From Clostridiales bacterium (GTDB lineage Bacteria > Bacillota > Clostridia > Lachnospirales > Anaerotignaceae), in NCBI GenBank assembly GCA_018364635.1, contig JAGZLR010000006.1:1-64000 (forward strand): a stretch of 64,000 nt of DNA, given 5' to 3'. Each line of letters opens with the position of its first letter. Position 1 is the first letter of the stretch. The notes below the pieces were generated by a model. The model did no database searches. It was not told where the DNA came from and worked only from the letters and a program-made list of their open reading frames with translations. The position numbers and the translations under genes are program-made. Positions 7,337 through 16,370 of the stretch are shown one piece after another.

Positions 7337-8869
7337 ATGCTTTTTAATTCCTTTACCTTTCTTGTTTTTTTCTTTGTTGTTACAATATTATATTTTTGTT
7401 TTCCTCAGAAAAAGCGATGGATTTTATTATTGAGTGCCAGTTATATTTTTTATATGGCATGGAAGCCGGTTTTTATTGTTTTAATTGTATTTTCTACCTT
7501 CATTAATTATTTTCTTTCGCTTCTGATCGATCAAGAAAAAGATCAGCGAAAGCGAAAGAGATATTTTATTTTAAGCCTTATCAGCAATTTTGGGTTATTG
7601 TTTTTATTTAAATATTCAGTATTTATTAATGAATCCTTTATGGAACTGTACAAGTATTTTGGAACGATCGTACTGCAGGCAGTTGGAAAGACCCCTCTTG
7701 AGGCGACTGATATTGTTCAAAGAGTTTTAGGAAATTATCCTTTGAAGGATTTTGATATTATCTTGCCGATGGGTATTTCCTTTTACACGTTTCAAGCTGC
7801 AAGCTATACAATTGATGTGTATAAAAGAGAGTTAAAACCTGTCCGTCATTATGGTTATTTTTCGCTGTATATTACATTCTTTCCACAGCTTGTGGCAGGG
7901 CCGATTGAAAGAACTGCTAATCTTTTGCCTCAATTTTACAAAAAACATAAATTTAATGCAAAGCGGGCTCTCTATGGGCTAAAGATTATGCTTTTGGGCT
8001 ACTTCAAAAAAATTGTGATTGCAGACAGGATTGCTGTGGCTGTCAATACAGTTTACAACCAGCCACAAGATTTTACAGGATTGTATTTTGCAGTGGCTTC
8101 TTTCTTATTTGCTTTTCAAATTTACTGTGATTTTAGCGGGTATTCTGATATTGCTGTAGGATGCGCCAAAATATTGGGATTTGATTTAATGAAAAATTTC
8201 AAAAGTCCATACCTTTCCGGCAGCATCCGTGAGTTCTGGAGACGGTGGCATATCTCTTTATCCAGTTGGTTGATGGATTATGTTTATATCCCTTTAGGTG
8301 GAAGCCGTACGTCTAAAGGAAGACATTATTTTAATCTTTTGGCAACATTTCTTGTCAGTGGACTGTGGCATGGAGCAAATTGGACGTTTGTGATCTGGGG
8401 TGGACTCCATGGCATCTATCAAATAGCAGGTCTTATAACAAGATCGTTTCGAGAACGATGGAAAAAATTTTGGGGAGGAGACAAAAATCCTCTACTAATG
8501 ATTGGCAGTATCATAGTTACATTTCTTTTGGTAGACTTTGCCTGGATCTTTTTTCGGGCGAATCGTGTGGAAGATGCGTTTTATATCATTCAGGCAATGG
8601 CACAAGATTTTTTAGGCTGGAAAAACAGACAGTACATGTATGAAGTTTTGAATGGAATGGGCCTTAATTTATATGAATTTGCAGTGATTGGTATATCTAT
8701 TTTGATTCTTATGGGCTCAGAGATTCTCAGTAAAACAGAACAGGTATATGAATACTGGGAGAAAAAGCCGTATTTGTTTCGGCTGATATATTATGTGTTG
8801 ATTGCTTCGATAGTGCTGACTGCGGGGGTTTATTATAATGCGGGAGAGTTCATTTATTTCCAATTTTAA
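7337..8869 (+). CDS. MBOAT-family O-acyltransferase (AlgI/DltB-like)
   Basis: A 510-residue polytopic membrane enzyme that should move acyl groups, usually acetyl, across the membrane to a cell-surface polymer. The start at 7337 follows GAGGAG by seven bases. Hallmarks of the family are R-E-F-W-R-R-W-H-I-S-L-S-S-W followed by Y-I-P-L-G-G, and the catalytic region G-L-W-H-G-A-N-W with His345 and a second conserved His358 in G-G-L-H-G. About ten membrane helices are visible. It overlaps the SGNH hydrolase gene by 32 bases, so the two are co-translated. This is the usual AlgI-AlgJ/X or DltB-DltD pairing. The dltA and dltC genes are absent, which favours polysaccharide O-acetylation over teichoic acid D-alanylation. 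The target polymer is unknown. Confidence 0.92.
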   Translation: MLFNSFTFLVFFFVVTILYFCFPQKKRWILLLSASYIFYMAWKPVFIVLIVFSTFINYFLSLLIDQEKDQRKRKRYFILSLISNFGLLFLFKYSVFINESFMELYKYFGTIVLQAVGKTPLEATDIVQRVLGNYPLKDFDIILPMGISFYTFQAASYTIDVYKRELKPVRHYGYFSLYITFFPQLVAGPIERTANLLPQFYKKHKFNAKRALYGLKIMLLGYFKKIVIADRIAVAVNTVYNQPQDFTGLYFAVASFLFAFQIYCDFSGYSDIAVGCAKILGFDLMKNFKSPYLSGSIREFWRRWHISLSSWLMDYVYIPLGGSRTSKGRHYFNLLATFLVSGLWHGANWTFVIWGGLHGIYQIAGLITRSFRERWKKFWGGDKNPLLMIGSIIVTFLLVDFAWIFFRANRVEDAFYIIQAMAQDFLGWKNRQYMYEVLNGMGLNLYEFAVIGISILILMGSEILSKTEQVYEYWEKKPYLFRLIYYVLIASIVLTAGVYYNAGEFIYFQF

Positions 8870-9881
8870 AGTGCTGGTGAGATTGATTATATTTTTATTG
8901 TGTGTAATCCCTATTTTTCTATTTATGGGAAGAATGTATCGCACAGCAGCAGATAAAAATGTTATTAATGCTTTTACAAAGGCTCGTTTTGATGAGTTTT
9001 ATGCTTTGGAACCGAATAGCCTGGATATGATATTTGTTGGATCATCTCATTCCTACTGTACATTTGATCCTGATAACTTTGACCCATACTTAGGGATAAG
9101 TAGCTACCAAATGGGTACGCCTTTACAGCATCCTGACACCACATACTATGAATTGAAGAAAATTTTTGAGACACAATCGCCTAAAGTTGTCGTTATGGAG
9201 GTCTATTGGGATGTTTTGGATGATGACTTTGAGATGAAGCAAGCAAACTCCTTTTTTGAGGTTTTGCAGGACGATGTAATGGAAAAGGAATATATTCGTC
9301 ATGTATTTCCTTTAGGAGAAAAAGTAAAATATAGATTATGGCCGATTAGATATCAGCAGGACTATTTTGCTTATCGATCTAAAGATTTGGCACAGTGGCT
9401 GGAAGATGGATTAGGGGTATGGCGCAAGAAAGAGGAAGTTGCTAATGGAGAGGAATATTACCGATCGAAAGGATACACCTATTGCGATATCGTTCTGTCT
9501 GAAAAGGAATACTACGAAACAAATCAATTCCGTGGATTGGATGGGAAGGACTGGAATTTTTCTCCAAAACAGGAAGATTGGATGGAAAAAATAGTTGATC
9601 TTTGCCAAGAAAAGGGAAGCAGGCTGATTTTTGTAACAGCACCAATCGCGAATGTGTCTATGGAATACATAAATAACTATGAGATTATCCACGAGAATGT
9701 ATCTGATTTCGCTCAAAGAAATCAAGTACCATATATTGATTATAATCTAATAAATCAAGAGGAAAATTTACTAGAGAATAAAAATTTTCGGGATGATGCT
9801 CATTTAAATGACAGTGGAGTCAAAATTGTGGATCAACATTTTCTTCAATATCTCATAGAGAATAATATTTTTTCTCAATAA
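8838..9881 (+). CDS. Membrane-anchored SGNH-type acyl-transfer partner of MBOAT protein
   Basis: A 347-residue protein with one N-terminal membrane helix (about residues 12-32) and an extracytoplasmic SGNH-like domain. The nucleophile block is I-F-V-G-S-S-H-S at residues 65-72 and the Asp-x-x-His block is D-D-A-H-L-N near residue 316. This layout resembles DltD and the AlgJ/AlgX proteins, which take the acyl group presented by the MBOAT partner and place it on the polymer. The ATG at 8838 lies inside the end of the MBOAT gene, which is strong evidence for a shared task. No further operon member follows. Confidence 0.85.
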   Translation: MRESSFISNFKVLVRLIIFLLCVIPIFLFMGRMYRTAADKNVINAFTKARFDEFYALEPNSLDMIFVGSSHSYCTFDPDNFDPYLGISSYQMGTPLQHPDTTYYELKKIFETQSPKVVVMEVYWDVLDDDFEMKQANSFFEVLQDDVMEKEYIRHVFPLGEKVKYRLWPIRYQQDYFAYRSKDLAQWLEDGLGVWRKKEEVANGEEYYRSKGYTYCDIVLSEKEYYETNQFRGLDGKDWNFSPKQEDWMEKIVDLCQEKGSRLIFVTAPIANVSMEYINNYEIIHENVSDFAQRNQVPYIDYNLINQEENLLENKNFRDDAHLNDSGVKIVDQHFLQYLIENNIFSQ

Positions 9882-9908
9882 ATTTAGAAAACCTACATTG
9901 AAGGTTTG

Positions 9909-9937
9909 TTGACGCAAAAAAAGAAATAGTGTATTAT
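9909..9937 (+). promoter_or_regulatory. Sigma-A promoter of glnS
   Basis: TTGACG (9909-9914), 17-base spacer, TATTAT (9932-9937); about 65 bases of leader before glnS. No T-box motif in that leader. A weak AAACCT/AGGTTT stem at 9889-9907 could end the preceding operon. Confidence 0.75.
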
Positions 9938-10009
9938 TTTATTAAAATTTTTTAACAATATATGTAAGAGAATACTGTCATAGAATATTGATGTTGGGAG
10001 GAGTTTTTG

Positions 10010-11695
10010 ATGGCAGATGAAATATTAAATAATACGGAAGAAAAAGGGCTAGGCACTACAGGAAACTTTATCCATAGTTATATTCAGGAAGATTTAAAAG
10101 GCGAATTAAATAAACTCCACACCCGTTTTCCTCCAGAACCAAATGGTTATCTTCACATTGGTCATGCAAAATCTATCTGTTTAAACTTTGGTTTGGCTCA
10201 GATGTATGGAGGTAAATGTAATCTGAGATTTGATGATACAAATCCATCTAAAGAAGATACAGAGTATGTAGAATCTATTAAAGAAGATGTCAAATGGCTG
10301 GGATTTGACTGGGAAGATAGATTATTCTACGCTTCCTCTTATTTTGATACATTTTATGAAATAGCACTGAAATTGATTAAAGAGGGCAAAGCATTTGTTT
10401 GTGACTTAAATGCAGAAGAAATGCGTCAATATAGAGGTACATTAAGTACACCTGGAACAAATAGCCCATATCGTGACAGAAGTGTAGAAGAAAACCTAGA
10501 TTTATTTACTAGAATGAAAAATGGTGAGTTTCCTGACGGAGCCAGGACTCTGAGGGCTAAGATAGATATGTCCTCTCCAAACATCAATATGCGAGATCCT
10601 GTACTTTACAGAATCGCTCATGCTTCTCACCAGGAAACAGGGGATCAGTGGTGTATTTATCCGATGTATGATTTTGCCCATCCTTTGGAAGACGCTATAG
10701 AAGGGATTACCCATTCTATATGCACAATGGAATTTGAGGATCATCGTCCGCTTTATGATTGGGTGGTGGAAAATTCAGGACTGTTAGCTAAACCTCGCCA
10801 GATTGAGTTTGCAAGACTTGGACTTACAAACACTGTAATGAGTAAAAGAAAGCTGCGAGCACTTGTAGAAGATGGTCTTGTAGATGGTTGGGATGACCCA
10901 CGTATGCCAACGATTAGTGGTTTGAGACGACGTGGCTTTACGCCAGAATCAATTCGCGATTTTTGTGAACGAATTGGAGTCAGCAAGGCAAACAGCAGAG
11001 TGGATAGTTCTCTTTTAGATTACTGTATTCGTGAAGATTTAAAGGCAAAAACAAAAGTTGTAATGGCGATTCTTCATCCATTAAAAGTTGTAATTACAAA
11101 CTACCCTGAAGGGCAAAGTGAGCTTTGCGAGGTGGACAATAATCCTGAAAACGAGGGTATGGGAAAACGTCAAATCACGTTTTCGAGAGAAATCTATATT
11201 GAAAAAGAAGATTTTATGGAGGAACCAGTAAAGAAGTTTTTCCGTTTAGCCCCTGGAAAAGAAGTACGTCTCAAAGGTGCATATTTTATTACTTGTACAG
11301 ATGTAATTAAAGATGCTAATGGAGAAATTATAGAAGTGCATTGTACCTACGATCCGGCGACAAAAAGTGGTTCGGGGTTTGAAGGAAGAAAGGTCAAGGG
11401 AACATTGCATTGGGTAGACGCTCAAAATGCAGTACAGGCAGAAGTACGGTTATATGATTATATGATGTTAGATAATCCAGAGGATCCTGCCAGCGATATG
11501 ATTATGAATCCTAATTCTTTGGAGGTTTTAAAAGGCTGTATGTTGGAAGCCTCTCTAAAAACTGCAATGCAAGGAGAACGGTTCCAGTTTATGCGAAATG
11601 GGTATTTTGTTGTGGATACAAAGGATTCCCAAGAGAATTCTTTAGTGTTTAACCGCATTGTTTCGTTGAAAAGTTCTTTTAAACCAGGAAAGTAA
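10010..11695 (+). CDS. glnS: Glutaminyl-tRNA synthetase
   Basis: Charges tRNA-Gln with glutamine in the cytosol; 561 residues, close to the E. coli length. The start at ATG 10010 follows GGGAGGAG. Class I signature motifs are present: H-I-G-H in G-Y-L-H-I-G-H-A-K (about residue 50) and the KMSKS-equivalent V-M-S-K-R-K. The R-F-P-P-E-P-N-G block is typical of GlnRS rather than bacterial GluRS, and a C-terminal beta-barrel anticodon domain follows. Many Firmicutes lack GlnRS and use GatCAB, so its presence is a useful lineage trait seen in several Clostridia. The gene is monocistronic with its own promoter and terminator. Confidence 0.96.
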   Translation: MADEILNNTEEKGLGTTGNFIHSYIQEDLKGELNKLHTRFPPEPNGYLHIGHAKSICLNFGLAQMYGGKCNLRFDDTNPSKEDTEYVESIKEDVKWLGFDWEDRLFYASSYFDTFYEIALKLIKEGKAFVCDLNAEEMRQYRGTLSTPGTNSPYRDRSVEENLDLFTRMKNGEFPDGARTLRAKIDMSSPNINMRDPVLYRIAHASHQETGDQWCIYPMYDFAHPLEDAIEGITHSICTMEFEDHRPLYDWVVENSGLLAKPRQIEFARLGLTNTVMSKRKLRALVEDGLVDGWDDPRMPTISGLRRRGFTPESIRDFCERIGVSKANSRVDSSLLDYCIREDLKAKTKVVMAILHPLKVVITNYPEGQSELCEVDNNPENEGMGKRQITFSREIYIEKEDFMEEPVKKFFRLAPGKEVRLKGAYFITCTDVIKDANGEIIEVHCTYDPATKSGSGFEGRKVKGTLHWVDAQNAVQAEVRLYDYMMLDNPEDPASDMIMNPNSLEVLKGCMLEASLKTAMQGERFQFMRNGYFVVDTKDSQENSLVFNRIVSLKSSFKPGK

Positions 11696-11700
11696 GTATA

Positions 11701-11724
11701 GGCAGCTGAGAAGCTGCCTTTTTT
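11701..11724 (+). terminator. Terminator of glnS
   Basis: GGCAGCT (11701-11707) pairs with AGCTGCC (11712-11718), followed by T6. Confidence 0.9.
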
Positions 11725-11755
11725 ATGAGACAGATTGACTCAAAGAGTGTCTCAT
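11725..11755 (+). other. Second hairpin abutting the glnS terminator
   Basis: ATGAGAC (11725-11731) pairs with GTCTCAT (11749-11755), and ACTC/GAGT forms an inner stem with an AAA loop. No T run follows, so it is not a terminator by itself. Role unknown. Confidence 0.5.
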
Positions 11756-11821
11756 GAGGCGATTATGTGACATTGTGGTCATCATATCTAAAATAAAATC
11801 CCTAAATTCTGCGGTTTCTTT

Positions 11822-11851
11822 TTGGCACGTTTTTTGCTGATATGATACAAT
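11822..11851 (+). promoter_or_regulatory. Sigma-A promoter of the alcohol dehydrogenase gene
   Basis: TTGGCA (11822-11827), 18-base spacer, TACAAT (11846-11851). Confidence 0.7.
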
Positions 11852-11875
11852 GGATTTTATGAAGGAGGAATGAAC

Positions 11876-12916
11876 ATGAAAGCACTTGTAAAATACGAGA
11901 AAGGTCCTGGAAACTTAGAACTAAGAGAAGTGCCAAAGCCAACGCCAACAGTGGGACAAGTTTTAATTAAAGTAAAGTATGCTGGTATTTGTGGTACTGA
12001 TATGCATATTTATAAGGATGATGGAGGATATAAATTTAATCCGCCTGTTATTTTGGGCCATGAGTTAAGTGGTATGATTGAGTCTGTAGGAGAAGGTGTA
12101 GATAATAGCTTGATTGGCAAGCCTGTAATTAGCGAGACTTTTTTCAGTACTTGCGGTACTTGCTTCCATTGCCGCAGTGGCCATAGAAATCGTTGTGACG
12201 ATAGAGTTTCTATTGGCAGTGGTACAGATGGTGCAATGGCCGAATATGTTGTAGTGCCACAAAACTGTGTACATATCCTGCCAGAAAGTATTTCGTTAAA
12301 AGAAGCATCTTTGGCAGAACCGTTTACTTGCGTATTAAAAGCTGTCTATGAGTACAATCAATTGAAAGCAAGCGATACTGTAGTTATTACAGGCCCTGGT
12401 CCAATTGGATTATTAGTGCTTCAGCTGGTAAAGGCGATTGGTTGTAAGGTTATGATTTTAGGAATTACAAAAGATAAAGATAAACTGGATTTAGCAAAAG
12501 AATTAGGGGCTGACTATGTTGCCTATTCTAACGATAATGATGAGGCAATGAAGGAAATAACAAAAGCATTTGGAGATCTGGGCGCAGATTATGTATTTGA
12601 ATGTGCGGGTGTTGAGCCAGCGGTAAATTTGTGTCTGAGAGCAGTAAGAAAAGGCGGAAGCTATACACAGGTTGCGTTGTTTGGCAGAAAGCAAAATATA
12701 GACTTCAACTTAGTTGTAATGAAAGAGATTGAAGTGCGTGGTTCTTTCTCTCAAAATTCTATTTGGTGGGACAAGGCAATCCATGTAATGGAGGAACAAA
12801 ATATCGATTTTGACCGAATGATTACAGGCGTCTATCCACTGGAGCAGTGGCAGGAGGCACTTGATGTGGCAATATCAGGAAAAGGATTAAAAGTTATTTT
12901 TGATTTAGAAGCGTAA
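11876..12916 (+). CDS. Zinc-dependent MDR-family alcohol/polyol dehydrogenase
   Basis: A 346-residue medium-chain dehydrogenase. The catalytic zinc site is shown by G-I-C-G-T-D (Cys near 38), G-H-E-x-S-G (His-Glu near 62) and a later acidic ligand. The structural zinc lobe C-G-T-C-F-H-C-R-S-G-H-R-N-R-C gives four cysteines (about 94-108). The Rossmann motif is G-P-G-P-I-G-L-L (about residue 168). The order fits sorbitol, threonine or butanediol dehydrogenase-like members; substrate and cofactor cannot be told from sequence alone. The start at 11876 is preferred over ATG 11870 because it lies seven bases from AAGGAGG. It is a single-gene unit with its own promoter and terminator, so context does not reveal the substrate. 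Confidence 0.88.
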   Translation: MKALVKYEKGPGNLELREVPKPTPTVGQVLIKVKYAGICGTDMHIYKDDGGYKFNPPVILGHELSGMIESVGEGVDNSLIGKPVISETFFSTCGTCFHCRSGHRNRCDDRVSIGSGTDGAMAEYVVVPQNCVHILPESISLKEASLAEPFTCVLKAVYEYNQLKASDTVVITGPGPIGLLVLQLVKAIGCKVMILGITKDKDKLDLAKELGADYVAYSNDNDEAMKEITKAFGDLGADYVFECAGVEPAVNLCLRAVRKGGSYTQVALFGRKQNIDFNLVVMKEIEVRGSFSQNSIWWDKAIHVMEEQNIDFDRMITGVYPLEQWQEALDVAISGKGLKVIFDLEA

Positions 12917-12926
12917 GGAACAATAA

Positions 12927-12966
12927 AATGGGTCTGTTTAAGAAAATAGTACAGGTCCATTTTTTA
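12927..12966 (+). terminator. Terminator after the dehydrogenase gene
   Basis: AATGGGTCTGT pairs, with two G-T pairs, with ACAGGTCCATT; T6 tail. Confidence 0.8.
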
Positions 12967-13015
12967 TTTAAGAAAAAGTGTTTGACAGAAACTAAGTTTT
13001 TCTTTCATTCTTTTA

Positions 13016-13044
13016 TTGCAAAGATAAGATTTCTATGCTATAAT
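13016..13044 (+). promoter_or_regulatory. Strong promoter of rpmE
   Basis: TTGCAA (13016-13021), 17-base spacer, TATAAT (13039-13044) with an extended TG before the -10 box. Confidence 0.8.
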
Positions 13045-13105
13045 ACATCCGTTGTCTTTAAATAACATGGATTATTGATCAACAGTTTTGAAAGAGGTGA
13101 AAATC

Positions 13106-13312
13106 ATGAGAGAGGGAATCCATCCAGAGTACCATCAGGTAACTGTAAAATGTAACTGTGGAAATGAGTTTGTTACTGGTTCCACAAAAGAGGAAATCAG
13201 AGTTGAAACTTGTTCAAAATGCCATCCATTTTACACAGGTAGCCAGAAGAATATGAATGAAGCTGGCGGTCGTGTTGAAAAATTCAACAAGAAATATGGC
13301 AGAAACAAATAA
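13106..13312 (+). CDS. rpmE: Ribosomal protein L31 (zinc form)
   Basis: A 68-residue large-subunit protein. The start M-R-E-G-I-H-P at 13106 follows the site AAAGAGGTG; an upstream in-frame TTG at 13088 has none. It keeps the zinc-binding cysteines (C-N-C-G near 16-18 and C-S-K-C-H-P-F-Y-T-G near 37-46), which marks the zinc-containing C+ type rather than the zinc-independent paralogue induced by zinc starvation. The end K-F-N-K-K-Y-G is typical. It is followed by its own terminator and then by yqhQ-prmC-prfA, an order common in Firmicutes. Confidence 0.97.
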   Translation: MREGIHPEYHQVTVKCNCGNEFVTGSTKEEIRVETCSKCHPFYTGSQKNMNEAGGRVEKFNKKYGRNK

Positions 13313-13326
13313 TGATAAAAATCAAA

Positions 13327-13357
13327 GGGGCTGGAGTCATATTCCAGTCCTTTTTTT
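13327..13357 (+). terminator. Terminator of rpmE
   Basis: GGGCTGGA pairs with TCCAGTCC (one G-T pair), followed by T7. Confidence 0.9.
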
Positions 13358-13396
13358 GTACAAGAAGCAGTTTTTCTTTTTATCTTGGGACTTTTG

Positions 13397-13405
13397 TGCT
13401 ATAAT
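13397..13405 (+). promoter_or_regulatory. Extended -10 promoter of yqhQ-prmC-prfA
   Basis: TGC directly before TATAAT (13400-13405). The -35 region is T-rich without a good hexamer, as is common for extended -10 promoters. Confidence 0.6.
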
Positions 13406-13451
13406 AAAGATTCAAGCTAATTGGCAGAGTTGAAAGGTGGCTTTGATATAG

Positions 13452-14387
13452 ATGGCAGAGAAAGAATATGTGAAATCAAAAGGAATTGGTGGACAGGCTG
13501 TGATTGAAGGCGTTATGATGCGAGGAAAAGGCATGTACGCTTTGGCTGTTCGGACACCGGATCACCAAGTGGTAGTGGAAAAAACAAAAATTACTGGAAT
13601 CGGTCTGAGAAAAGGGATTTTTCGTTATCCTGTTTTTCGTGGAATGGCTGCATTTGTAGATTCTCTTATTATTGGAACAAAAACACTGATGAGGAGTGCT
13701 GAACTTGCTGGGGAAGGTTTAGAAGAAGAAGGAGAACCTTCAAAGTTTGAAAAGTGGATTACCAAACTTTTTGGTGATAAAACGATGGATGTTTTGATTT
13801 ATTTTAGTGTCGGATTATCTCTTGTTATGGCTATTGCCCTTTTCTTTTTGCTTCCGGTTGTCATTGGAAGTTTCTTCAAAAATATACTTCCTGGAACATG
13901 GGCGCTTTCCATTGTAGAAGGCTTGGTGAGAATTGCAATTTTTATTGGCTATCTTGTTTTAATTTCTCATATGAAAGATATTCAGCGAGTATATCAGTAT
14001 CATGGAGCAGAGCATAAGACAATTAATTGTTTTGAGCATAATGAAGAATTGACGGTTGAGAATGTAAAAAAGTATACTAGACTTCATAAACGATGTGGCA
14101 CTAGTTTTCTTCTCATTGTTATGATAATCAGTATGGTGGTTTTCTTTTTTATCAGAACAGACACCATCCTTCTGCGTCTTATTAGCCGTATTGTGCTTGT
14201 TCCAGTTGTGGCGGGACTTTCTTTTGAAGTAATTCGTTGGGCGGGTTCTAGTCAATCCAGTTTGGTAAATTTTGTAAGTTATCCTGGACTTTGTCTGCAA
14301 AAAATTACAACAGCAGAACCAGATGACTCTCAAATAGAGACTGCCATTGCAGCATTGAAAGGGGTACTTGAGGATGAACCTGAATGA
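13452..14387 (+). CDS. yqhQ: DUF1385 membrane protein YqhQ
   Basis: A 311-residue membrane protein of unknown function, broadly conserved in Firmicutes. The diagnostic start G-I-G-G-Q-A-V-I-E-G-V-M-M-R-G lies at residues 11-25. The conserved block Y-Q-Y-H-G-A-E-H-K-T-I-N-C-F-E (about 178-192) is rich in His, Glu and Cys and may bind metal. Four to five membrane helices are visible around 115-245. It sits between rpmE and prmC-prfA, the usual neighbourhood, and prmC begins inside its last codons. A role in translation or envelope control has been guessed from context only. Confidence 0.93.
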   Translation: MAEKEYVKSKGIGGQAVIEGVMMRGKGMYALAVRTPDHQVVVEKTKITGIGLRKGIFRYPVFRGMAAFVDSLIIGTKTLMRSAELAGEGLEEEGEPSKFEKWITKLFGDKTMDVLIYFSVGLSLVMAIALFFLLPVVIGSFFKNILPGTWALSIVEGLVRIAIFIGYLVLISHMKDIQRVYQYHGAEHKTINCFEHNEELTVENVKKYTRLHKRCGTSFLLIVMIISMVVFFFIRTDTILLRLISRIVLVPVVAGLSFEVIRWAGSSQSSLVNFVSYPGLCLQKITTAEPDDSQIETAIAALKGVLEDEPE

Positions 14388-15243
14388 GCGGTCTGTTTCT
14401 AATGTTTTAGGAGAGGCGAAAAGATATTTAAAAGAACATCAAGTGGAAGAGTACGAATTAGATGCAGAATTGCTGTTTATGGATTGTTTTGCAATGAACA
14501 GAGTGCAGATATTTACAAAACAAGATACCACTTTAGGAGAGAAAGAGATTAAAAGATTTGAATGCTTTTTAGAGGAACGGGGTGCGGGAAAACCGGTTCA
14601 GTATATTTTGGGGCATTGTGAATTTATGGGCTTGGAATTTATGGTAAATAAAAATGTTTTGATTCCACGACAGGATACAGAGGTTTTGGTTGAAGTGGTA
14701 TGTAACTATATGGTTAAGAATAAGGCTTTAACTTTCATTGATGTCGGTACAGGAAGCGGGTGCATTCCGATTAGTGTGTTAAAGTTATGCCAAGAAAAAG
14801 AAATGAAGGCAGTAGGTCTCGATATTAGCCAACAAGCTCTAGAAGTAGCCAAAGCAAATGCAAAAAAAAATTATGTGGAAAATCAAGTGGAATTTATAAA
14901 AAGTGATGTGTTTTCTGGTCTCAGAAAATTTTTATACCAGGCAGATGTTATTGTATCCAATCCTCCTTATATCAGAAAGGATACGATAGGGACACTGATG
15001 AGAGAAGTAAAAGATTATGAACCATGGATGGCCTTGGATGGCGGAGAAGATGGATTATTTTTTTATGAGAAAATATGTTGTGAAAGCAGACAGTATCTGA
15101 AGTGTGGAGGGGCGCTTTTTTTTGAAATTGGTTATGACCAAAAAGAGGACGTCATGAATTTGATGAAAAAAAATGGATTCAAACAAATCCAGTGTCAAAA
15201 GGATTATGCTGGGCTGGATCGTGTTGTATGGGGAATAAAGTAA
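14374..15243 (+). CDS. prmC: Release factor glutamine methyltransferase PrmC
   Basis: Methylates the glutamine of the GGQ motif in release factors using S-adenosylmethionine. Of 289 residues, the first 85 form the helical substrate domain. The rest is a Rossmann methyltransferase with the SAM loop D-V-G-T-G-S-G-C-I-P and the signature N-P-P-Y at residues 196-199, which holds the glutamine side chain. The ATG at 14374 lies 14 bases inside the yqhQ gene, with AAAGGGG upstream; TTG 14368 is less likely. The gene lies directly before prfA, its substrate, as in most bacteria. Confidence 0.96.
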   Translation: MNLNERSVSNVLGEAKRYLKEHQVEEYELDAELLFMDCFAMNRVQIFTKQDTTLGEKEIKRFECFLEERGAGKPVQYILGHCEFMGLEFMVNKNVLIPRQDTEVLVEVVCNYMVKNKALTFIDVGTGSGCIPISVLKLCQEKEMKAVGLDISQQALEVAKANAKKNYVENQVEFIKSDVFSGLRKFLYQADVIVSNPPYIRKDTIGTLMREVKDYEPWMALDGGEDGLFFYEKICCESRQYLKCGGALFFEIGYDQKEDVMNLMKKNGFKQIQCQKDYAGLDRVVWGIK

Positions 15244-15258
15244 GAAGGGTAGAGAAAA

Positions 15259-16326
15259 ATGTTTGACAGGTTAGAGGATTTTGAGAAGAAATATGGAGAA
15301 CTTGCCGACAAGATCAATGATCCAGATATCATTGCAGATCAGAGTCAATGGCAGAAATTGATGAAGGAATACAGTGATCTGACTCCGATTGTGGAAAAAT
15401 ATCAGCAGTATAAGAAAACAAAAGACGTGATTGCGGAAGACTTAGAGCTGTTGGAAAGTACACAGGAAGAAGATTTGCGTCAAATGTTGAAAGAGGAGTT
15501 GGCTGAAAATAAAAAGAACCTGGAATTGCTTCAAGAAGAAGTGAAAATCCTTCTTTTGCCCAAAGATCCCAATGACGAAAAAAATGTCATTGTTGAAATT
15601 CGCGGTGGAGCAGGAGGCGATGAAGCAAATCTTTTTGCAGGTGATTTATTTCGTATGTATTCTAGATATGCAGAAAGACGTCGTTGGCGGACAGAAATTA
15701 TATCATATAACGAAAGCGAATTGGGAGGCTTTAAGGAAATATCCTTTATGATTACAGGGCAAGGAGCTTATTCTAGGCTAAAGTATGAAAGTGGTGTCCA
15801 TCGGGTACAGCGAATTCCATCTACAGAATCAGGAGGAAGAATCCATACATCTACAGCAACCGTTGCAGTACTTCCAGAGGCGGAAGAAGTGGATGTCAAT
15901 ATTGATATGAACGATGTGAGGATTGATGTATTTCGGGCATCAGGAAATGGTGGACAGTGTGTTAATACAACTGATTCCGCAGTGCGTGTTACACATCTGC
16001 CAACAGGAATTGTTGTTTCGTGTCAAAATGAGAAAAGTCAAATCAAAAATAAGGCGCAAGCGTTAAAGGTATTATATGCGAGAGTTTATGAGTTAGAAAG
16101 AGAAAAGCATGATCAGGCTATTTCTGCTGAGCGACGCAGCCAGGTGGGGACAGGGGACCGCAGTGAGCGTATCAGGACTTACAATTTCCCACAGGGGAGA
16201 GTGACAGACCATAGAGTTGGTCTTACCCTGCATAAGATTGATGCTGTGATGGATGGAGAATTAGATGAGATTATGGATTATTTAATTACTTGTGATCAGG
16301 CGGAAAAGCTGAAAAATGAAGATTGA
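15259..16326 (+). CDS. prfA: Peptide chain release factor 1
   Basis: Recognises UAA and UAG and triggers peptide release. Of 355 residues the catalytic G-G-Q lies at 231-233 within S-G-N-G-G-Q-C-V-N-T. The codon-reading loop carries the RF1-type P-x-T (R-I-P-S-T-E), not the SPF of RF2. The conserved G-R-I-H-T-S-T-A-T-V-A-V block follows it. The start is 15 bases after the prmC stop, so the two are co-transcribed and the methyltransferase and its target are made together. Confidence 0.97.
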   Translation: MFDRLEDFEKKYGELADKINDPDIIADQSQWQKLMKEYSDLTPIVEKYQQYKKTKDVIAEDLELLESTQEEDLRQMLKEELAENKKNLELLQEEVKILLLPKDPNDEKNVIVEIRGGAGGDEANLFAGDLFRMYSRYAERRRWRTEIISYNESELGGFKEISFMITGQGAYSRLKYESGVHRVQRIPSTESGGRIHTSTATVAVLPEAEEVDVNIDMNDVRIDVFRASGNGGQCVNTTDSAVRVTHLPTGIVVSCQNEKSQIKNKAQALKVLYARVYELEREKHDQAISAERRSQVGTGDRSERIRTYNFPQGRVTDHRVGLTLHKIDAVMDGELDEIMDYLITCDQAEKLKNED

Positions 16327-16370
16327 TTTAGGAGTTGGGAAAGCCGGGTTAGACTCATGGAGGAAAAAGG

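Noticed and set aside
9938..10009. T-box before glnS
   Set aside because: The leader is about 65 bases, with neither the TGGAACCGCG-like motif nor a terminator.
12982..12987. TTGACA as the rpmE -35 box
   Set aside because: It is 51 bases from the TATAAT; TTGCAA at 13016 has the correct 17-base spacing.
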